Shown: in pieces, positions 7,216 to 13,929 of the stretch
Numbering within the stretch: position 1 is the stretch's first letter
Layout: the number at the start of each line of letters is the position of its first letter
Assembly: GCA_013151585.1 (NCBI GenBank)
Contig: JAADHY010000712.1
Span: 1 to 13,929, forward strand
Direction of reading: 5' to 3'
Length of the DNA stretch: 13,929 nucleotides
From: Planctomycetota bacterium
GTDB taxonomy: Bacteria; Planctomycetota; Planctomycetia; Planctomycetales; Planctomycetaceae
Position numbers and translations under genes: made by a program
The notes under the pieces: generated by a model
Database searches by the model: none
What the model was told of the DNA's origin: nothing
Seen by the model: only the letters and a program-made list of their open reading frames with translations

Positions 7216-8133
7216 ATGGCAAGTCGCTCCTCCGAATCTCTTCGCGGGCAGGTATCGTCCGGCCAGTCTGGTTTGGGATGCGTCAAGATGGTCTCACTTC
7301 GGGTCCGGCGTGGCGAAACGCAGCAGCCGGAGCGACCGGTCAACACCGAACGTTTTCTGATCGGATCGGGGCCCCGATGTCACCTTCGATTGGATGGCGG
7401 CATTCCGTCGCTGCATAGCTTGATTCGCCGTGATGGCGAGGAGATTTGGATCGAGGCTTTGGCTTCCTCTCCTCCTTTGCAGGTTAATGGTCAGATTCGC
7501 CGGTCGACTTTGCTTCAGAATGGGGACCGGATCGAGATCGGGGCGTTCGAATTCGAGGTTCTGGTCTTCGAACGACCCGCCGCCGCTGTGGGCGTGCCGG
7601 GCTCAGAGACTCAAAGGCCGGAGTCGGGGGACGGCGAGAAGGCTCCCGGCGAGATGACGGCCGAGGAGCTGGTCGACGAGATTCAGCGACAACAGGCGAT
7701 GGTCGAGGAGTTTGAGACCGGCCGCAAGATGGGGGCCGACGCTTTGATGCAAGAGATCATCCAACGAGCCGCCATTGCCGCGCGCACGGTTCCTCAGGCG
7801 CTCGCGGCCGTGCAAGGGTTGGGTCTCGGAGCGACGTCTCACGAGGCCGGGCAGACGGGCGAGACGTCCGGCGCACTTCCGGCAGCCGCTTACGCGGCGA
7901 TCACCGCCGATTTCGAGAGGTTCCTCGAGAAACTGTTGGAATATGAACGCGACCTGGATCGGCGAGCCGCGAAACTGGCGGAGCGGGAAGCACAATTCGC
8001 TCAGGCCGCCGCCGCCCTGAGTTCCAGCCAAGAGAAACTCGCCGAGCAGATTGAGCAACTGCTGCAACTTCTGTCGCAAGCCAAACAGTCGGACCTAGTT
8101 CAGCAGCTCTCTCAATTGCGCAAGGCCGTCTGA
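7216..8133 (+). CDS. FHA-domain protein with C-terminal coiled coil
   Basis: A 305-residue protein, counted from the ATG at 7216 (AGGA at 7205-7208, 7 nt upstream). An ATG at 7288 (MVSLRVRRG) is an alternative just before the domain, and the frame stays open upstream to 7000. Residues 25-118 resemble an FHA phosphothreonine-binding fold: ERFLIGSGPRCHLRL, SLHSLIRRDG, LQVNGQ, then LQNGDRIEIGAFEFEV. The conserved Gly-Arg is Gly-Ser (50-51), while Ser65, His67 and the VNG Asn91 remain. An acidic linker (about 120-150) leads to helical segments, including a strong coiled coil at about 233-295 (LEYERDLDRRAAKLAEREAQ and onward). There is no signal peptide or membrane segment, so it is probably cytoplasmic. 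A phospho-dependent scaffold is inferred; phosphopeptide binding is uncertain without the Arg. Confidence 0.75.
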   Translation: MASRSSESLRGQVSSGQSGLGCVKMVSLRVRRGETQQPERPVNTERFLIGSGPRCHLRLDGGIPSLHSLIRRDGEEIWIEALASSPPLQVNGQIRRSTLLQNGDRIEIGAFEFEVLVFERPAAAVGVPGSETQRPESGDGEKAPGEMTAEELVDEIQRQQAMVEEFETGRKMGADALMQEIIQRAAIAARTVPQALAAVQGLGLGATSHEAGQTGETSGALPAAAYAAITADFERFLEKLLEYERDLDRRAAKLAEREAQFAQAAAALSSSQEKLAEQIEQLLQLLSQAKQSDLVQQLSQLRKAV

Positions 8134-8188
8134 CCTCTTGACGGAGGGCGGGCCGCTTCCACGTCCCCGATTCCCTTTCGCGGTCACG

Positions 8189-8204
8189 CCGGCTCCGGAG
8201 CCGG
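8189..8204. terminator. Perfect 16-bp palindrome between convergent genes
   Basis: CCGGCTCCGGAGCCGG is fully self-complementary. It lies in the 75-bp gap where the FHA gene (+) and cysE (-) converge. It can form a GC-rich hairpin in both transcripts. No T-run follows on either strand, so it may slow polymerase or protect 3' ends rather than act as a classic intrinsic terminator. Confidence 0.45.
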
Positions 8205-8208
8205 AGGG

Positions 8209-9141
8209 CTACGACGCTTCGCGGAATCGCAACGACGGCTTCTCGATCGTCACGATCGTGTTGGGCGGGACGCTTTTGGTCAGCGAGACGCTGGCTCCAA
8301 TCACCGAATGGTGGCCGATGACCGTGTCGCCTCCGAGGATTGTGGCATTCGCGTAGATCACCACGCCCTCTTCGATCGTCGGGTGTCGCTTCTTGCCTCG
8401 GATCAATTTGCCCTCTGCGTCTTTCGGGAAGCTGAGAGCCCCAAGCGTCACGCCTTGGTACAACTTGACGTCATTGGCGATTTCGGTCGTCTCGCCGATC
8501 ACCACGCCCGTCCCGTGGTCGATGAAGAAGGACGGGCCGATTCGGGCTCCGGGGTGGATATCGATGCCTGTGCGACTATGAGCCCATTCGGTTAGCATCC
8601 GAGGAATGAGCGGCACGTCCAGCTCGTGCAGCGCGTGCGCTAGACGATAAACGGTGACAGCTTCCAATCCAGGATAGCAGAAGATAATCTCGTCCAGGTT
8701 CTTCGCAGCCGGATCGCCGTCGTAAGCCGCTTGCACGTCCAAAGCCAGCATGGAGCGGATTTCCGGAAGCTGCTCCAAGAAGGCGATCGCCCGTTCCTGC
8801 GCGAGGGCCTCGAAGTCGATCGCTTGGCCAACGCACTCTTTACCTTGTTTCAAACTGGCTTCGTGGCGCAAGGCCCGCGCGATTTGTTCCGTCAGCCGGT
8901 CATGCAAACTGTCAATCAGATCGCCGACGTGATACATCACGTTGGCCATGTGTAGGTTCTGTCGGCGCTGATATCCGGGATAAATGATCTCCTTCAGATC
9001 CTCCGCAATGTTGATCACCTCGTCCGGGCTCGGCAAGGGGCAATGTCCGAGATGATTGATGGTGCCGATGTCCACGTAGGACGCCACGATGCGGTCGGTA
9101 AGGTTGGGAAGTTGTTCCTTTCGAGCGATATCGGTCGCCAT
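8209..9141 (-). CDS. cysE: Serine O-acetyltransferase
   Basis: A 310-residue cytoplasmic enzyme that transfers acetyl from acetyl-CoA to L-serine, giving O-acetylserine for cysteine synthesis. Residues 1-165 form the helical N-terminal region. From about 190 a left-handed beta-helix of hexapeptide repeats begins: GIDIHPGARIG, FIDHGTGVVIGET, VKLYQGVTLGA, RHPTIEEGVVIYANATILGG and HHSVIGASVSLTKSVPPNT. Asp194 and His209 match the catalytic Asp143 and His158 of E. coli CysE. I chose the ATG at 9141 (GGAG 9 nt upstream); ATGs at 9156 or a start at 9201 would add 5 or 20 residues. The protein ends in FREAS, without the terminal Ile tail that docks CysK in E. coli. No other sulphur gene is near. Function is secure; start is moderate. 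Confidence 0.93.
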   Translation of the reverse strand: MATDIARKEQLPNLTDRIVASYVDIGTINHLGHCPLPSPDEVINIAEDLKEIIYPGYQRRQNLHMANVMYHVGDLIDSLHDRLTEQIARALRHEASLKQGKECVGQAIDFEALAQERAIAFLEQLPEIRSMLALDVQAAYDGDPAAKNLDEIIFCYPGLEAVTVYRLAHALHELDVPLIPRMLTEWAHSRTGIDIHPGARIGPSFFIDHGTGVVIGETTEIANDVKLYQGVTLGALSFPKDAEGKLIRGKKRHPTIEEGVVIYANATILGGDTVIGHHSVIGASVSLTKSVPPNTIVTIEKPSLRFREAS

Positions 9142-9555
9142 AGCCTGGTTCTCCATTTCCCGTCGAAAAGCCAGCGTGCTTCGGAAAACCGAAAAACACA
9201 AACGAAGCGCAGCTCATAAGGGAAGCACGCGGCGGTGAGATCGATGCAGCCTGAGAAGCAGCGGTGAGAGTCCGGCTTGGCCAGCACGCGCGGCCTGCCC
9301 GTCGCGTCCGGCTACGCCGAACACGGACAGCCACAGGTGATCGGCAATTGCACGAAGCAATGCACAGCTTGTTGCAAGACTCGGGACATGGCTGCAAGAG
9401 AGCAATCGTCGCAAGGATTTCTGAGAGCCGGTGTCCATCCGCGGCGCCGCACCGGCTACTTGGTTCATTCTAGGCGGCCTGGCACGGCCGTCAAGCTGTT
9501 TCCGACAAATCGACGCACAACCGGCGCAAGTTGAACATTTCTGGCAAACCCGTCG

Positions 9556-9579
9556 ACCGGACGAACAGGAACGTCCGGT
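9556..9579. repeat. 8-bp perfect stem-loop
   Basis: ACCGGACG, an 8-nt loop and CGTCCGGT form a perfect inverted repeat in the cysE-CPBP gap. TGTCCGG follows directly, giving a third copy of the GTCCGG core. This could be an operator or an RNA hairpin. Confidence 0.4.
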
Positions 9580-9741
9580 TGTCCGGTTTCCGCCGATTGG
9601 ACGGCTTGGGGCGAGTTGCTCGGGCGAGCCTGTAGCACTTCGAATCCAAAAAGAACGGTCGATGTCGGATGAGAAGGGGCAGTGCTCCGGTTACGGTCGT
9701 TTCGCGGTGAGCCGAAGGCGAGACGGATCAGTCATCGAGGA

Positions 9742-9783
9742 GACAGGAATCCGGAGCCTGGTCGGACGTTTGTCCGGCCTGTC
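9742..9783. repeat. Two-tier stem-loop
   Basis: An outer stem GACAGG (9742-9747) with CCTGTC (9778-9783) encloses an inner stem CGGAC (9763-9767) with GTCCG (9772-9776) around loop GTTT. The core resembles the hairpin at 9556-9579. It is possibly a structured RNA or a degenerate palindromic repeat. Confidence 0.35.
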
Positions 9784-10069
9784 CTGAGATGTTCCGGAGC
9801 CATGAAACGCCCTGGAGAGGTTGGACGCAAATTTGGCAGTTTCTGCCGCGGCCATGTGTCTTCCGCTGCCGATCGGTGCGGCACCTGATGGCCTCTGGAC
9901 GGTTACACGACAAAAAACAAAGGCATTGTTGCGTCGAGCCGATAATAGTCGTGTCTGAACCGCGCTTTGCCGGATCGGAATCGCGTGGTCGATGCTTCTC
10001 GCTGAGTGTCTCTCACTCGGCGAAAACGGCAGACGGCATTCAAAATTCCAACAACCCCGAGACAACCCC

Positions 10070-10858
10070 ATGGCCACGGACCTGCTGTGTCTGACATCCA
10101 CCCCCCGAACTTCGCAAGAATACTGGTTTCAGTCGCGGTATCCGCTGGCATGCTTGGTTTTTCTGCTGCCGTTGTTGGCGACATACGAGCTGGGCGTCTT
10201 GGTCCTGGGCGGGGACCGGGCGGACACGCTGCGAAACGGGGCCGACTTTTGGCTTCGGGATTTGTTGCAACTCGCCGGACTTCACCAGCCGTATTTGCTG
10301 CCCGTGCTGGTTGTGGCTTTGCTACTGGGGTGGCACACTCTGGGCAAATACCCGTGGCGAGTCTCGTTGGATACTTTGCTGGGGATGCTCGCTGAAAGCA
10401 TTCTGTTCGGTTTTTGCTTGATTGTGATTGCGCAGTTGCAGGATTTGGCGTTTCGTTATCTGGCCACCCCAGCGGCCATTCCCTCTCAGGCTGTCGTTCT
10501 GTCGCCTTTCCAATGGCAACTAGCCGCTCAAGTGGTGGCGTTTCTCGGGGCCGGCATCTATGAGGAGGTGATGTTCCGGCTGCTGCTGCTTCCCCTGTGC
10601 TTCGTGATTCTGCGTCTCCTGCTGGTGCCCCGGAACTGGGCGGCCGGGTTGTCGATTCTGGCGACCAGCCTGCTGTTTTCGGCAGCCCACTACCTGGGAG
10701 CCACGGGCGAAGCGTTCTTGTGGTCGACGTTCGTCTTCCGAACACTGGCGGGGCTGTTTTTCGCTCTCCTGTTCGTTTTCCGGGGTTTTGGGATTACCGT
10801 TGGCAGCCACGCCGCCTATGATCTGCTCGTCGGAGTTCTTTTGGTCGGACAGGGCTGA
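10070..10858 (+). CDS. CPBP-family intramembrane protease homologue
   Basis: A 262-residue multi-pass membrane protein of the CPBP (Rce1/Abi-like) family. It has about six to seven hydrophobic segments, among them 26-47, 76-89, 102-122, 152-163, 170-186, 192-205, 219-238 and 251-260. The family's active-site motifs are all present: EEVMFR (Glu165, Glu166, Arg170), FSAAH (Phe203-His207) and HAAYD (His247-Asp251). I placed the start at the ATG at 10070 because MATDLLCLTSTPRTSQEYW looks like the natural N-terminus. No clear Shine-Dalgarno site precedes it, and an in-frame start at 9992 would add 26 residues. It probably cleaves or modifies a membrane protein or peptide; the substrate is unknown. 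It is a single gene with long gaps on both sides. Confidence 0.87.
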   Translation: MATDLLCLTSTPRTSQEYWFQSRYPLACLVFLLPLLATYELGVLVLGGDRADTLRNGADFWLRDLLQLAGLHQPYLLPVLVVALLLGWHTLGKYPWRVSLDTLLGMLAESILFGFCLIVIAQLQDLAFRYLATPAAIPSQAVVLSPFQWQLAAQVVAFLGAGIYEEVMFRLLLLPLCFVILRLLLVPRNWAAGLSILATSLLFSAAHYLGATGEAFLWSTFVFRTLAGLFFALLFVFRGFGITVGSHAAYDLLVGVLLVGQG

Positions 10859-11101
10859 AGTCTGCGTCGGCGAGCCCCTTCGCCTCCGATCGACAGACGC
10901 CAGCGCGAGTCAAAGGCGTGAGCCTTCGGGTGGGTCTTCCGGGCGGACTGCGTGTGTCTTCGCTGCCAGGTCCTCCGGTTTCCACTTAAAGGAATTCTAC
11001 AGGTGGAGCCTGGGAACGAGGGGCGGCAATGTACGAGACAAAGCCCCAGCGGCGTCACGTCTGCCGTTCGCCGGGACTTCTGAAGAATCAATCATCCGCC
11101 C

Positions 11102-11263
11102 GCGACAGGGGCTCATGTCGCACCTTCCGTTAGCGTCTTGCACAGGGATGATTTGCGCATGGTGCGCGGATCTTTGTGGATCGCACCTGCCGGGTGCGAC
11201 GGGCCCGAGACGGCCGGCTACTGGCATGGCGAGACCCGGGCTGTGACACCCGGCAGGTGTCAC
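11102..11263. ncRNA. Candidate structured element with two inverted covarying hairpins
   Basis: Successive stems are: GCGACA/TGTCGC (11102-11121); GCGCA/TGCGC (11155-11167); TCGCACC/GGTGCGA with loop TGCCG (11181-11199); GCCCG/CGGGC (11203-11207 with 11237-11241), enclosing GCCGG/CTGGC (11213-11225); and GTGACACC/GGTGTCAC with loop CGGCA (11243-11263). The third and last hairpins are inverted copies of one motif that differ at two stem positions, each with the matching change on the other arm. This could be a non-coding RNA or a palindromic intergenic repeat. Strand and boundaries are not determined. Confidence 0.4.
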
Positions 11264-11412
11264 CCACTTTGGTTGCGGCCGAGAGGCCGCATTAGGGAGG
11301 AACAATCGAACCGATCATTCGCCATCGGCCGCGCATCTTCTTCGTTCCATGGTGCCGGCTTTCCGGGAGATGTTGACACTGCTCGAAGATTCTCGGTTTG
11401 TTGGGAAAGAAG

Positions 11413-11439
11413 GCCAACCACAAGACTTTGTGGTCTGGC
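11413..11439. repeat. Bulged 11-bp stem-loop
   Basis: GCCA-ACCACAA pairs with TTGTGGT-TGGC around a GACT loop, with one bulged C at 11435. Core and flanks resemble the hairpin at 3551-3567. No T-run follows. Confidence 0.35.
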
Positions 11440-11851
11440 AGTGGGATGGCTACTAAATATGCGATTTGCTGGACAGCGGGTTTCGGAGTGATTAGCATTC
11501 GGCCCACTCATGGCGACGTCCGGCGCGATGGACCAGTGAGCTGGAGCTTGCGAGCGTCGCCGCGATTGTGAGTTGGCATCTGCAGCCGTCTCCGATGGGC
11601 TGCGGACACGGACCGAAGGACCGGTTCCGGGAGCGAGGGAATGGAATCCACTGGCTTCTCTGTTTTGACGCCTCGAGGTGCTCTTGATCGAGGTGGTGCG
11701 CTTCTGAGCGAGATCCACGCTTTCTCCCTTCTCGCGGTCTGCTCTTTCAGGCAAGGTCATTTCTTCGCTCCGAGGGAAAGGCGGCACGTTGTCGTGAGTT
11801 CCGTTGCAGATGCCATGCGATCGGGTTGCGTTGTGTGTTCGTGAATCGCAC

Positions 11852-11857
11852 AGGAGG
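11852..11857 (+). promoter_or_regulatory. Strong Shine-Dalgarno site overlapping a hairpin
   Basis: AGGAGG lies at the left foot of a perfect stem-loop (GTGCATG at 11857-11863, loop AGTC, CATGCAC at 11868-11874). The stem contains possible start codons at 11857 (GTG), 11861 (ATG) and 11869 (ATG). Folding would mask these starts and partly mask the site. Confidence 0.45.
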
Positions 11858-11860
11858 TGC

Positions 11861-11905
11861 ATGAGTCCATGCACGGCAAGACAGAAAGGGAGGGAATCCG
11901 AATGA
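11861..11905 (+). CDS. Possible 14-residue leader peptide
   Basis: ATG at 11861 opens a 14-codon frame (MSPCTARQKGRESE). Its TGA stop overlaps the ATG of the PuuD-like gene in an ATGA arrangement, typical of translational coupling. AGGAGG is upstream but only 3 nt from the ATG, which is short. The frame also runs through the GGGAGGG site of the main gene. It could be a regulatory upstream ORF or chance. An alternative is an in-frame N-terminal extension of the main protein from 11869 or 11857. Confidence 0.3.
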   Translation: MSPCTARQKGRESE

Positions 11906-12672
11906 GTACGAAGCCTGTCATCGGAATTAACGGGGATTTTCGGCCGGAGAAGAAGGAAAGCGTGGCGCTAAGCTGGTTTAACACCGGCTATTACGACTGT
12001 GTCGTCCAGGCAAAACCCGGTGGCGTTCCGATTCTGATCCCGCCGCTGGACGGTGATGAAGACTTGCGACAAGTCCTGGAGATGCTGGACGGTCTGATCC
12101 TGTCGGGATCGAACCTGGACTTGGACCCCGTGCGGCTCGGAATGGAAAAGCATCCCGCCACCCGACCGATGCCCGCCCGTCGCGAGGACTTCGATCGTCG
12201 GCTCTGCAAAATGGCCGTCGAGATGCGGTTACCGATCCTGGCCATCGGTGTCGGCATGCAAACACTCAACGTCGTTTGTGGTGGAACGTTAATTCAGCAT
12301 ATCTCTGAGGAAATCCCCAAAGCCCTCCTTCACCGTGATCAAGTGGAGCGGCGACTGCGGCACGCCATCAACATCGTGCCAGGGACACGGGTAGACAACA
12401 TCTACGGACCAGGCGAAATCCGGGTCAACAGTCAGCACCATATGGCGGTCGGCCAGGTCGCCTCACTATTCCGCGTTTCTGCGGTGACGGCCGACGGTGT
12501 GATCGAAGCGTTCGAAGCGATCGAAGAGAACTGGTTCTGCTTGGGAATCCAATGGCATCCCGAGAACGAGACTGCGTCCGGTTTGGACATGCAAGTTTTT
12601 GAAGCGTTCCTGGAAGCCTGCGCCACTCAGATTCAGCCGACCATCCTTCCGTTCCAGAAGAAGGCCGCTTAG
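11902..12672 (+). CDS. PuuD/peptidase C26-like protein lacking catalytic Cys
   Basis: A 256-residue class I glutamine-amidotransferase-like protein of the gamma-glutamyl-GABA hydrolase type. GGGAGGG at 11888-11894, 7 nt before the ATG at 11902, sets the start, and MSTKPVIGINGDFRP fits the family N-terminus. Family landmarks are GLILSGSNLDLDP (64-76), PARREDFDRRL, LNVVCGGTLIQ, NSQHHMAV (176-183) and GIQWHPENE (215-223) with His219 and Glu221. The nucleophile elbow, normally like LGICRGxQ, reads LAIGVGMQ (113-120). Cys is therefore Gly116 and the next Arg is Val117. The only nearby cysteine, Cys126, is ten residues off. It is probably not a normal gamma-glutamyl hydrolase and may be a binding or regulatory homologue. 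The fold assignment is secure; the function is open. A strong terminator follows. Confidence 0.85.
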   Translation: MSTKPVIGINGDFRPEKKESVALSWFNTGYYDCVVQAKPGGVPILIPPLDGDEDLRQVLEMLDGLILSGSNLDLDPVRLGMEKHPATRPMPARREDFDRRLCKMAVEMRLPILAIGVGMQTLNVVCGGTLIQHISEEIPKALLHRDQVERRLRHAINIVPGTRVDNIYGPGEIRVNSQHHMAVGQVASLFRVSAVTADGVIEAFEAIEENWFCLGIQWHPENETASGLDMQVFEAFLEACATQIQPTILPFQKKAA

Positions 12673-12689
12673 CCCTCGGCCGAACGCAG

Positions 12690-12723
12690 GAGCCCGGCTT
12701 CGTGTCGAAGCCGGGCTCTTCTC
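12690..12723 (+). terminator. Intrinsic-type terminator of the PuuD-like gene
   Basis: GAGCCCGGCTTCG and CGAAGCCGGGCTC form a perfect 13-bp stem around a TGT loop (12690-12718), followed by TTCTC. It lies 17 nt after the PuuD-like stop, in the 79-bp convergent gap with the DUF1598 gene. Its symmetry lets it form in both transcripts, but the T-rich tail favours the plus strand. Confidence 0.75.
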
Positions 12724-12751
12724 AGGACAGTTCCGTCGTCTGGGACGGCGC

Positions 12752-13929
12752 TCAGCGGGCGGCGTCCCACCACCAGCGTCCCTCCGGCAACTCTGGGGCT
12801 TTCGACTGATCTTGGAGCCCTTGCAGTCGAGCGACGCTGCGCATGATCGAGGGATCACGCACAACCGCCATCAGGTCGGCTCGAACGCCGCCAGCCACCT
12901 GCACCACGACATCGCGACCACGATAGACGCGGTAGTTGACGACCGAGTCGACGACCTTGGGCACCGGGTAGCGAGCTGGTCGGTAAGCGCCGCCGGGGGC
13001 GAAGACGCCGCCGTCCCAGCCGAGACGATCGCTGGCCCGCTCTTTGTGCAGCAGTGCCGCGACCAAAGCCAAATCGAAGACGTTCTGCAACTCGGCGAAG
13101 ACCAGGTCCCGCCGAGCCAGCTCGGCGTAATGGTTCGTAAAGTTCTCGGCAAACAGTCGGTTGGCTCCTTCCGTTTTCCCTGTTTGGACCTGCTTGCCCT
13201 GGTCGGTGATGAACTGATTCTCGGACCGGCACAGCACCGACGCGCCCTGGATTTCAAAGACGTTCCGGTCCGGGCTGTGCAGCACGGCGTCGTATTTCAT
13301 CGTGAGCCACCACCGCAGCGCATCCATGGTGGCGGCTTTCTGCTCTTGCACCGTCAACAAATCGAAGAAGCTGGGAATACCAGGAACTCGCATCTTCCCG
13401 ATGCCGATCAGCTTCAGGCGGTAGTCGGCTTCGACGATGACGCGCGCGACGCGCGAGTCTTCCGGCACACCGTAGATTTCAATGTCTTGCAAGCCGAGCT
13501 GACGCTGAAGCTGACGCACCCAGTTCCGCACGCCGGCGCCGGCGCTGAGCGGACCTCGCGCCTGCGATTGGGCCACGAAGGCTTTCAGCCGCTTCAAACC
13601 TTCTTGCCGCGGATTGATCGAACAGCCGAAAATGCCTTGTCCAGCGGGCGAAAAGGTTCGCAGCAGCGTCACAAGGTCATCCAACTGCAGCGTGGGCGTG
13701 CCGGATGTCTTTGCGATCGCAACACCGGTTTCCGTGTACCGCCAACCTTCGGCAGGACCGCCGATGACGATCTCCTTCGATTCCGGGTAAATGAAGAGGT
13801 ACCGAACTTCGTACAGACCCGCCAGACGTTTCATGGTCTCGACGACCGGCTGGCCGTCGGCGAGTCGGCGAGCGACTTCGCGTTCCAAGCGGGTCAGCGA
13901 GACCAAACGCAGCTCCGACGGACGGGCCA
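12752..13929 (-). CDS. DUF1598-type planctomycete protein, 5' end outside window
   Basis: The C-terminal part of a protein I recognise as DUF1598-like, a family known mainly from planctomycetes and of unknown function. The frame is open to the window edge, where ARPSELRLVSLTRLEREVAR runs on from upstream. The true start and any signal peptide are therefore not visible, and the TTG at 13906 is unlikely to be the start. Visible features are YLFIYPESKEIVIGGPAEGW, a Cys-containing GCSINPRQEGL stretch, KLIGIGKMRVPGIPSFFDL and a helical region with FTNHYAELARRDLVFAELQN. After these come VFDLALVAALLHKE and a Gly-rich segment near the C-terminus. There is no membrane segment or classical catalytic motif. 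It converges with the PuuD-like gene. Family assignment comes from memory of conserved phrases such as GPAEGW. Confidence 0.78.
   Translation of the reverse strand, partial: ARPSELRLVSLTRLEREVARRLADGQPVVETMKRLAGLYEVRYLFIYPESKEIVIGGPAEGWRYTETGVAIAKTSGTPTLQLDDLVTLLRTFSPAGQGIFGCSINPRQEGLKRLKAFVAQSQARGPLSAGAGVRNWVRQLQRQLGLQDIEIYGVPEDSRVARVIVEADYRLKLIGIGKMRVPGIPSFFDLLTVQEQKAATMDALRWWLTMKYDAVLHSPDRNVFEIQGASVLCRSENQFITDQGKQVQTGKTEGANRLFAENFTNHYAELARRDLVFAELQNVFDLALVAALLHKERASDRLGWDGGVFAPGGAYRPARYPVPKVVDSVVNYRVYRGRDVVVQVAGGVRADLMAVVRDPSIMRSVARLQGLQDQSKAPELPEGRWWWDAAR

Larger units (their letters stand above)
9142..10069. other. Divergent intergenic region (928 bp)
   Basis: This long gap between cysE (-) and the CPBP-family gene (+) should contain both promoters. 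Open frames here have no recognisable family, Shine-Dalgarno support or consistent composition. The best short candidate, ATG at 9662 encoding 41 residues, was not accepted. The notable content is two stem-loops, at 9556-9579 and 9742-9783, both built around a CGGAC/GTCCG core. No tRNA, known riboswitch or mobile element was recognised. It may include decayed coding sequence. Confidence 0.45.
10859..11856. other. Hairpin-rich intergenic region (about 1 kb)
   Basis: No convincing gene was found between the CPBP-family gene and the PuuD-like gene; frames of up to about 200 codons on either strand lack family resemblance and good starts. Just after the CPBP stop, a GTCTG/CAGAC pair (near 10860-10898) encloses GGCGA/TCGCC, a possible terminator without a T-run. 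A cluster of stems occupies 11102-11263, and another hairpin lies at 11413-11439. The 3' end carries the leader of the PuuD-like gene. The rest shows nothing I can name. Confidence 0.45.

Noticed and set aside
9622..9660. TTCGAATCC resembling a tRNA T-loop
   Set aside because: No T-stem, acceptor stem or anticodon arm can be formed around it.
9662..9787. 41-residue plus-strand frame starting MSDEKGQCSGYGRF
   Set aside because: It has only weak ribosome-binding sequence and no recognisable family, and it overlaps the stem-loop at 9742-9783.
11641..11844. 67-codon plus-strand frame starting MESTGFSVLTPRGA
   Set aside because: A GGGAG lies at fair distance, but the sequence resembles nothing known and has no coding signature beyond being open. 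Kept as non-coding.
11260..11874. 204-codon minus-strand frame in the 1-kb gap
   Set aside because: Low-complexity, Ser/Arg-rich sequence without domain or ribosome-binding site. It runs through the hairpin cluster and the PuuD-like leader.

Overview
The window looks like a chromosomal segment from a planctomycete, most likely a Pirellulales-type bacterium. The evidence is moderately high GC, long gaps between genes, large secreted enzymes with Sec signal peptides, a CPBP-family membrane protein of the planctomycete type, and a DUF1598-type protein, a family I know almost only from planctomycetes. This assignment comes from recognising protein families, not from a search. No transposase, integrase, phage gene, CRISPR array, tRNA or rRNA was found.

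Layout. Positions 173-1823 (+) hold a compact housekeeping cluster: rpsF (S6), ssb and rplI (L9). The rpsR gene often found between ssb and rplI is absent. Converging on it is a secreted protein of the neutral ceramidase-like superfamily (1897-3276, -). After a 351-bp divergent intergenic region comes a short coiled-coil protein of unknown function (3628-3993, +). A large secreted alpha/beta-hydrolase of the acetyl-xylan-esterase type follows on the minus strand (4249-6470). It is split into two reading frames by a single-base shift at an A-run near 5029-5032. A divergent FHA-domain protein with a C-terminal coiled coil (7216-8133, +) converges on a serine acetyltransferase (8209-9141, -), with a perfect 16-bp palindrome between them. 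Past a 928-bp non-coding stretch is a CPBP-family intramembrane protease homologue (10070-10858, +). Another gap of about 1 kb, rich in hairpins, precedes a class I glutamine-amidotransferase-like protein of the PuuD/peptidase C26 family (11902-12672, +) that lacks the catalytic cysteine. A strong hairpin separates it from a convergent DUF1598 protein whose 5' part runs off the window (12752-13929, -).

How the genes relate. Only rpsF-ssb-rplI looks like a functional operon, joining translation with single-stranded-DNA binding. The other genes are mostly single transcription units facing different ways. CysE supplies O-acetylserine for cysteine synthesis. The two secreted proteins may process extracellular or periplasmic carbohydrate or lipid substrates, but nothing in the sequence ties them to one pathway. 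I see no convincing multi-gene novel system. The observations most worth following are the frameshifted esterase, the PuuD homologue without its nucleophile and its overlapping leader ORF, and a folded intergenic element at 11102-11263 with two inverted, covarying hairpins.
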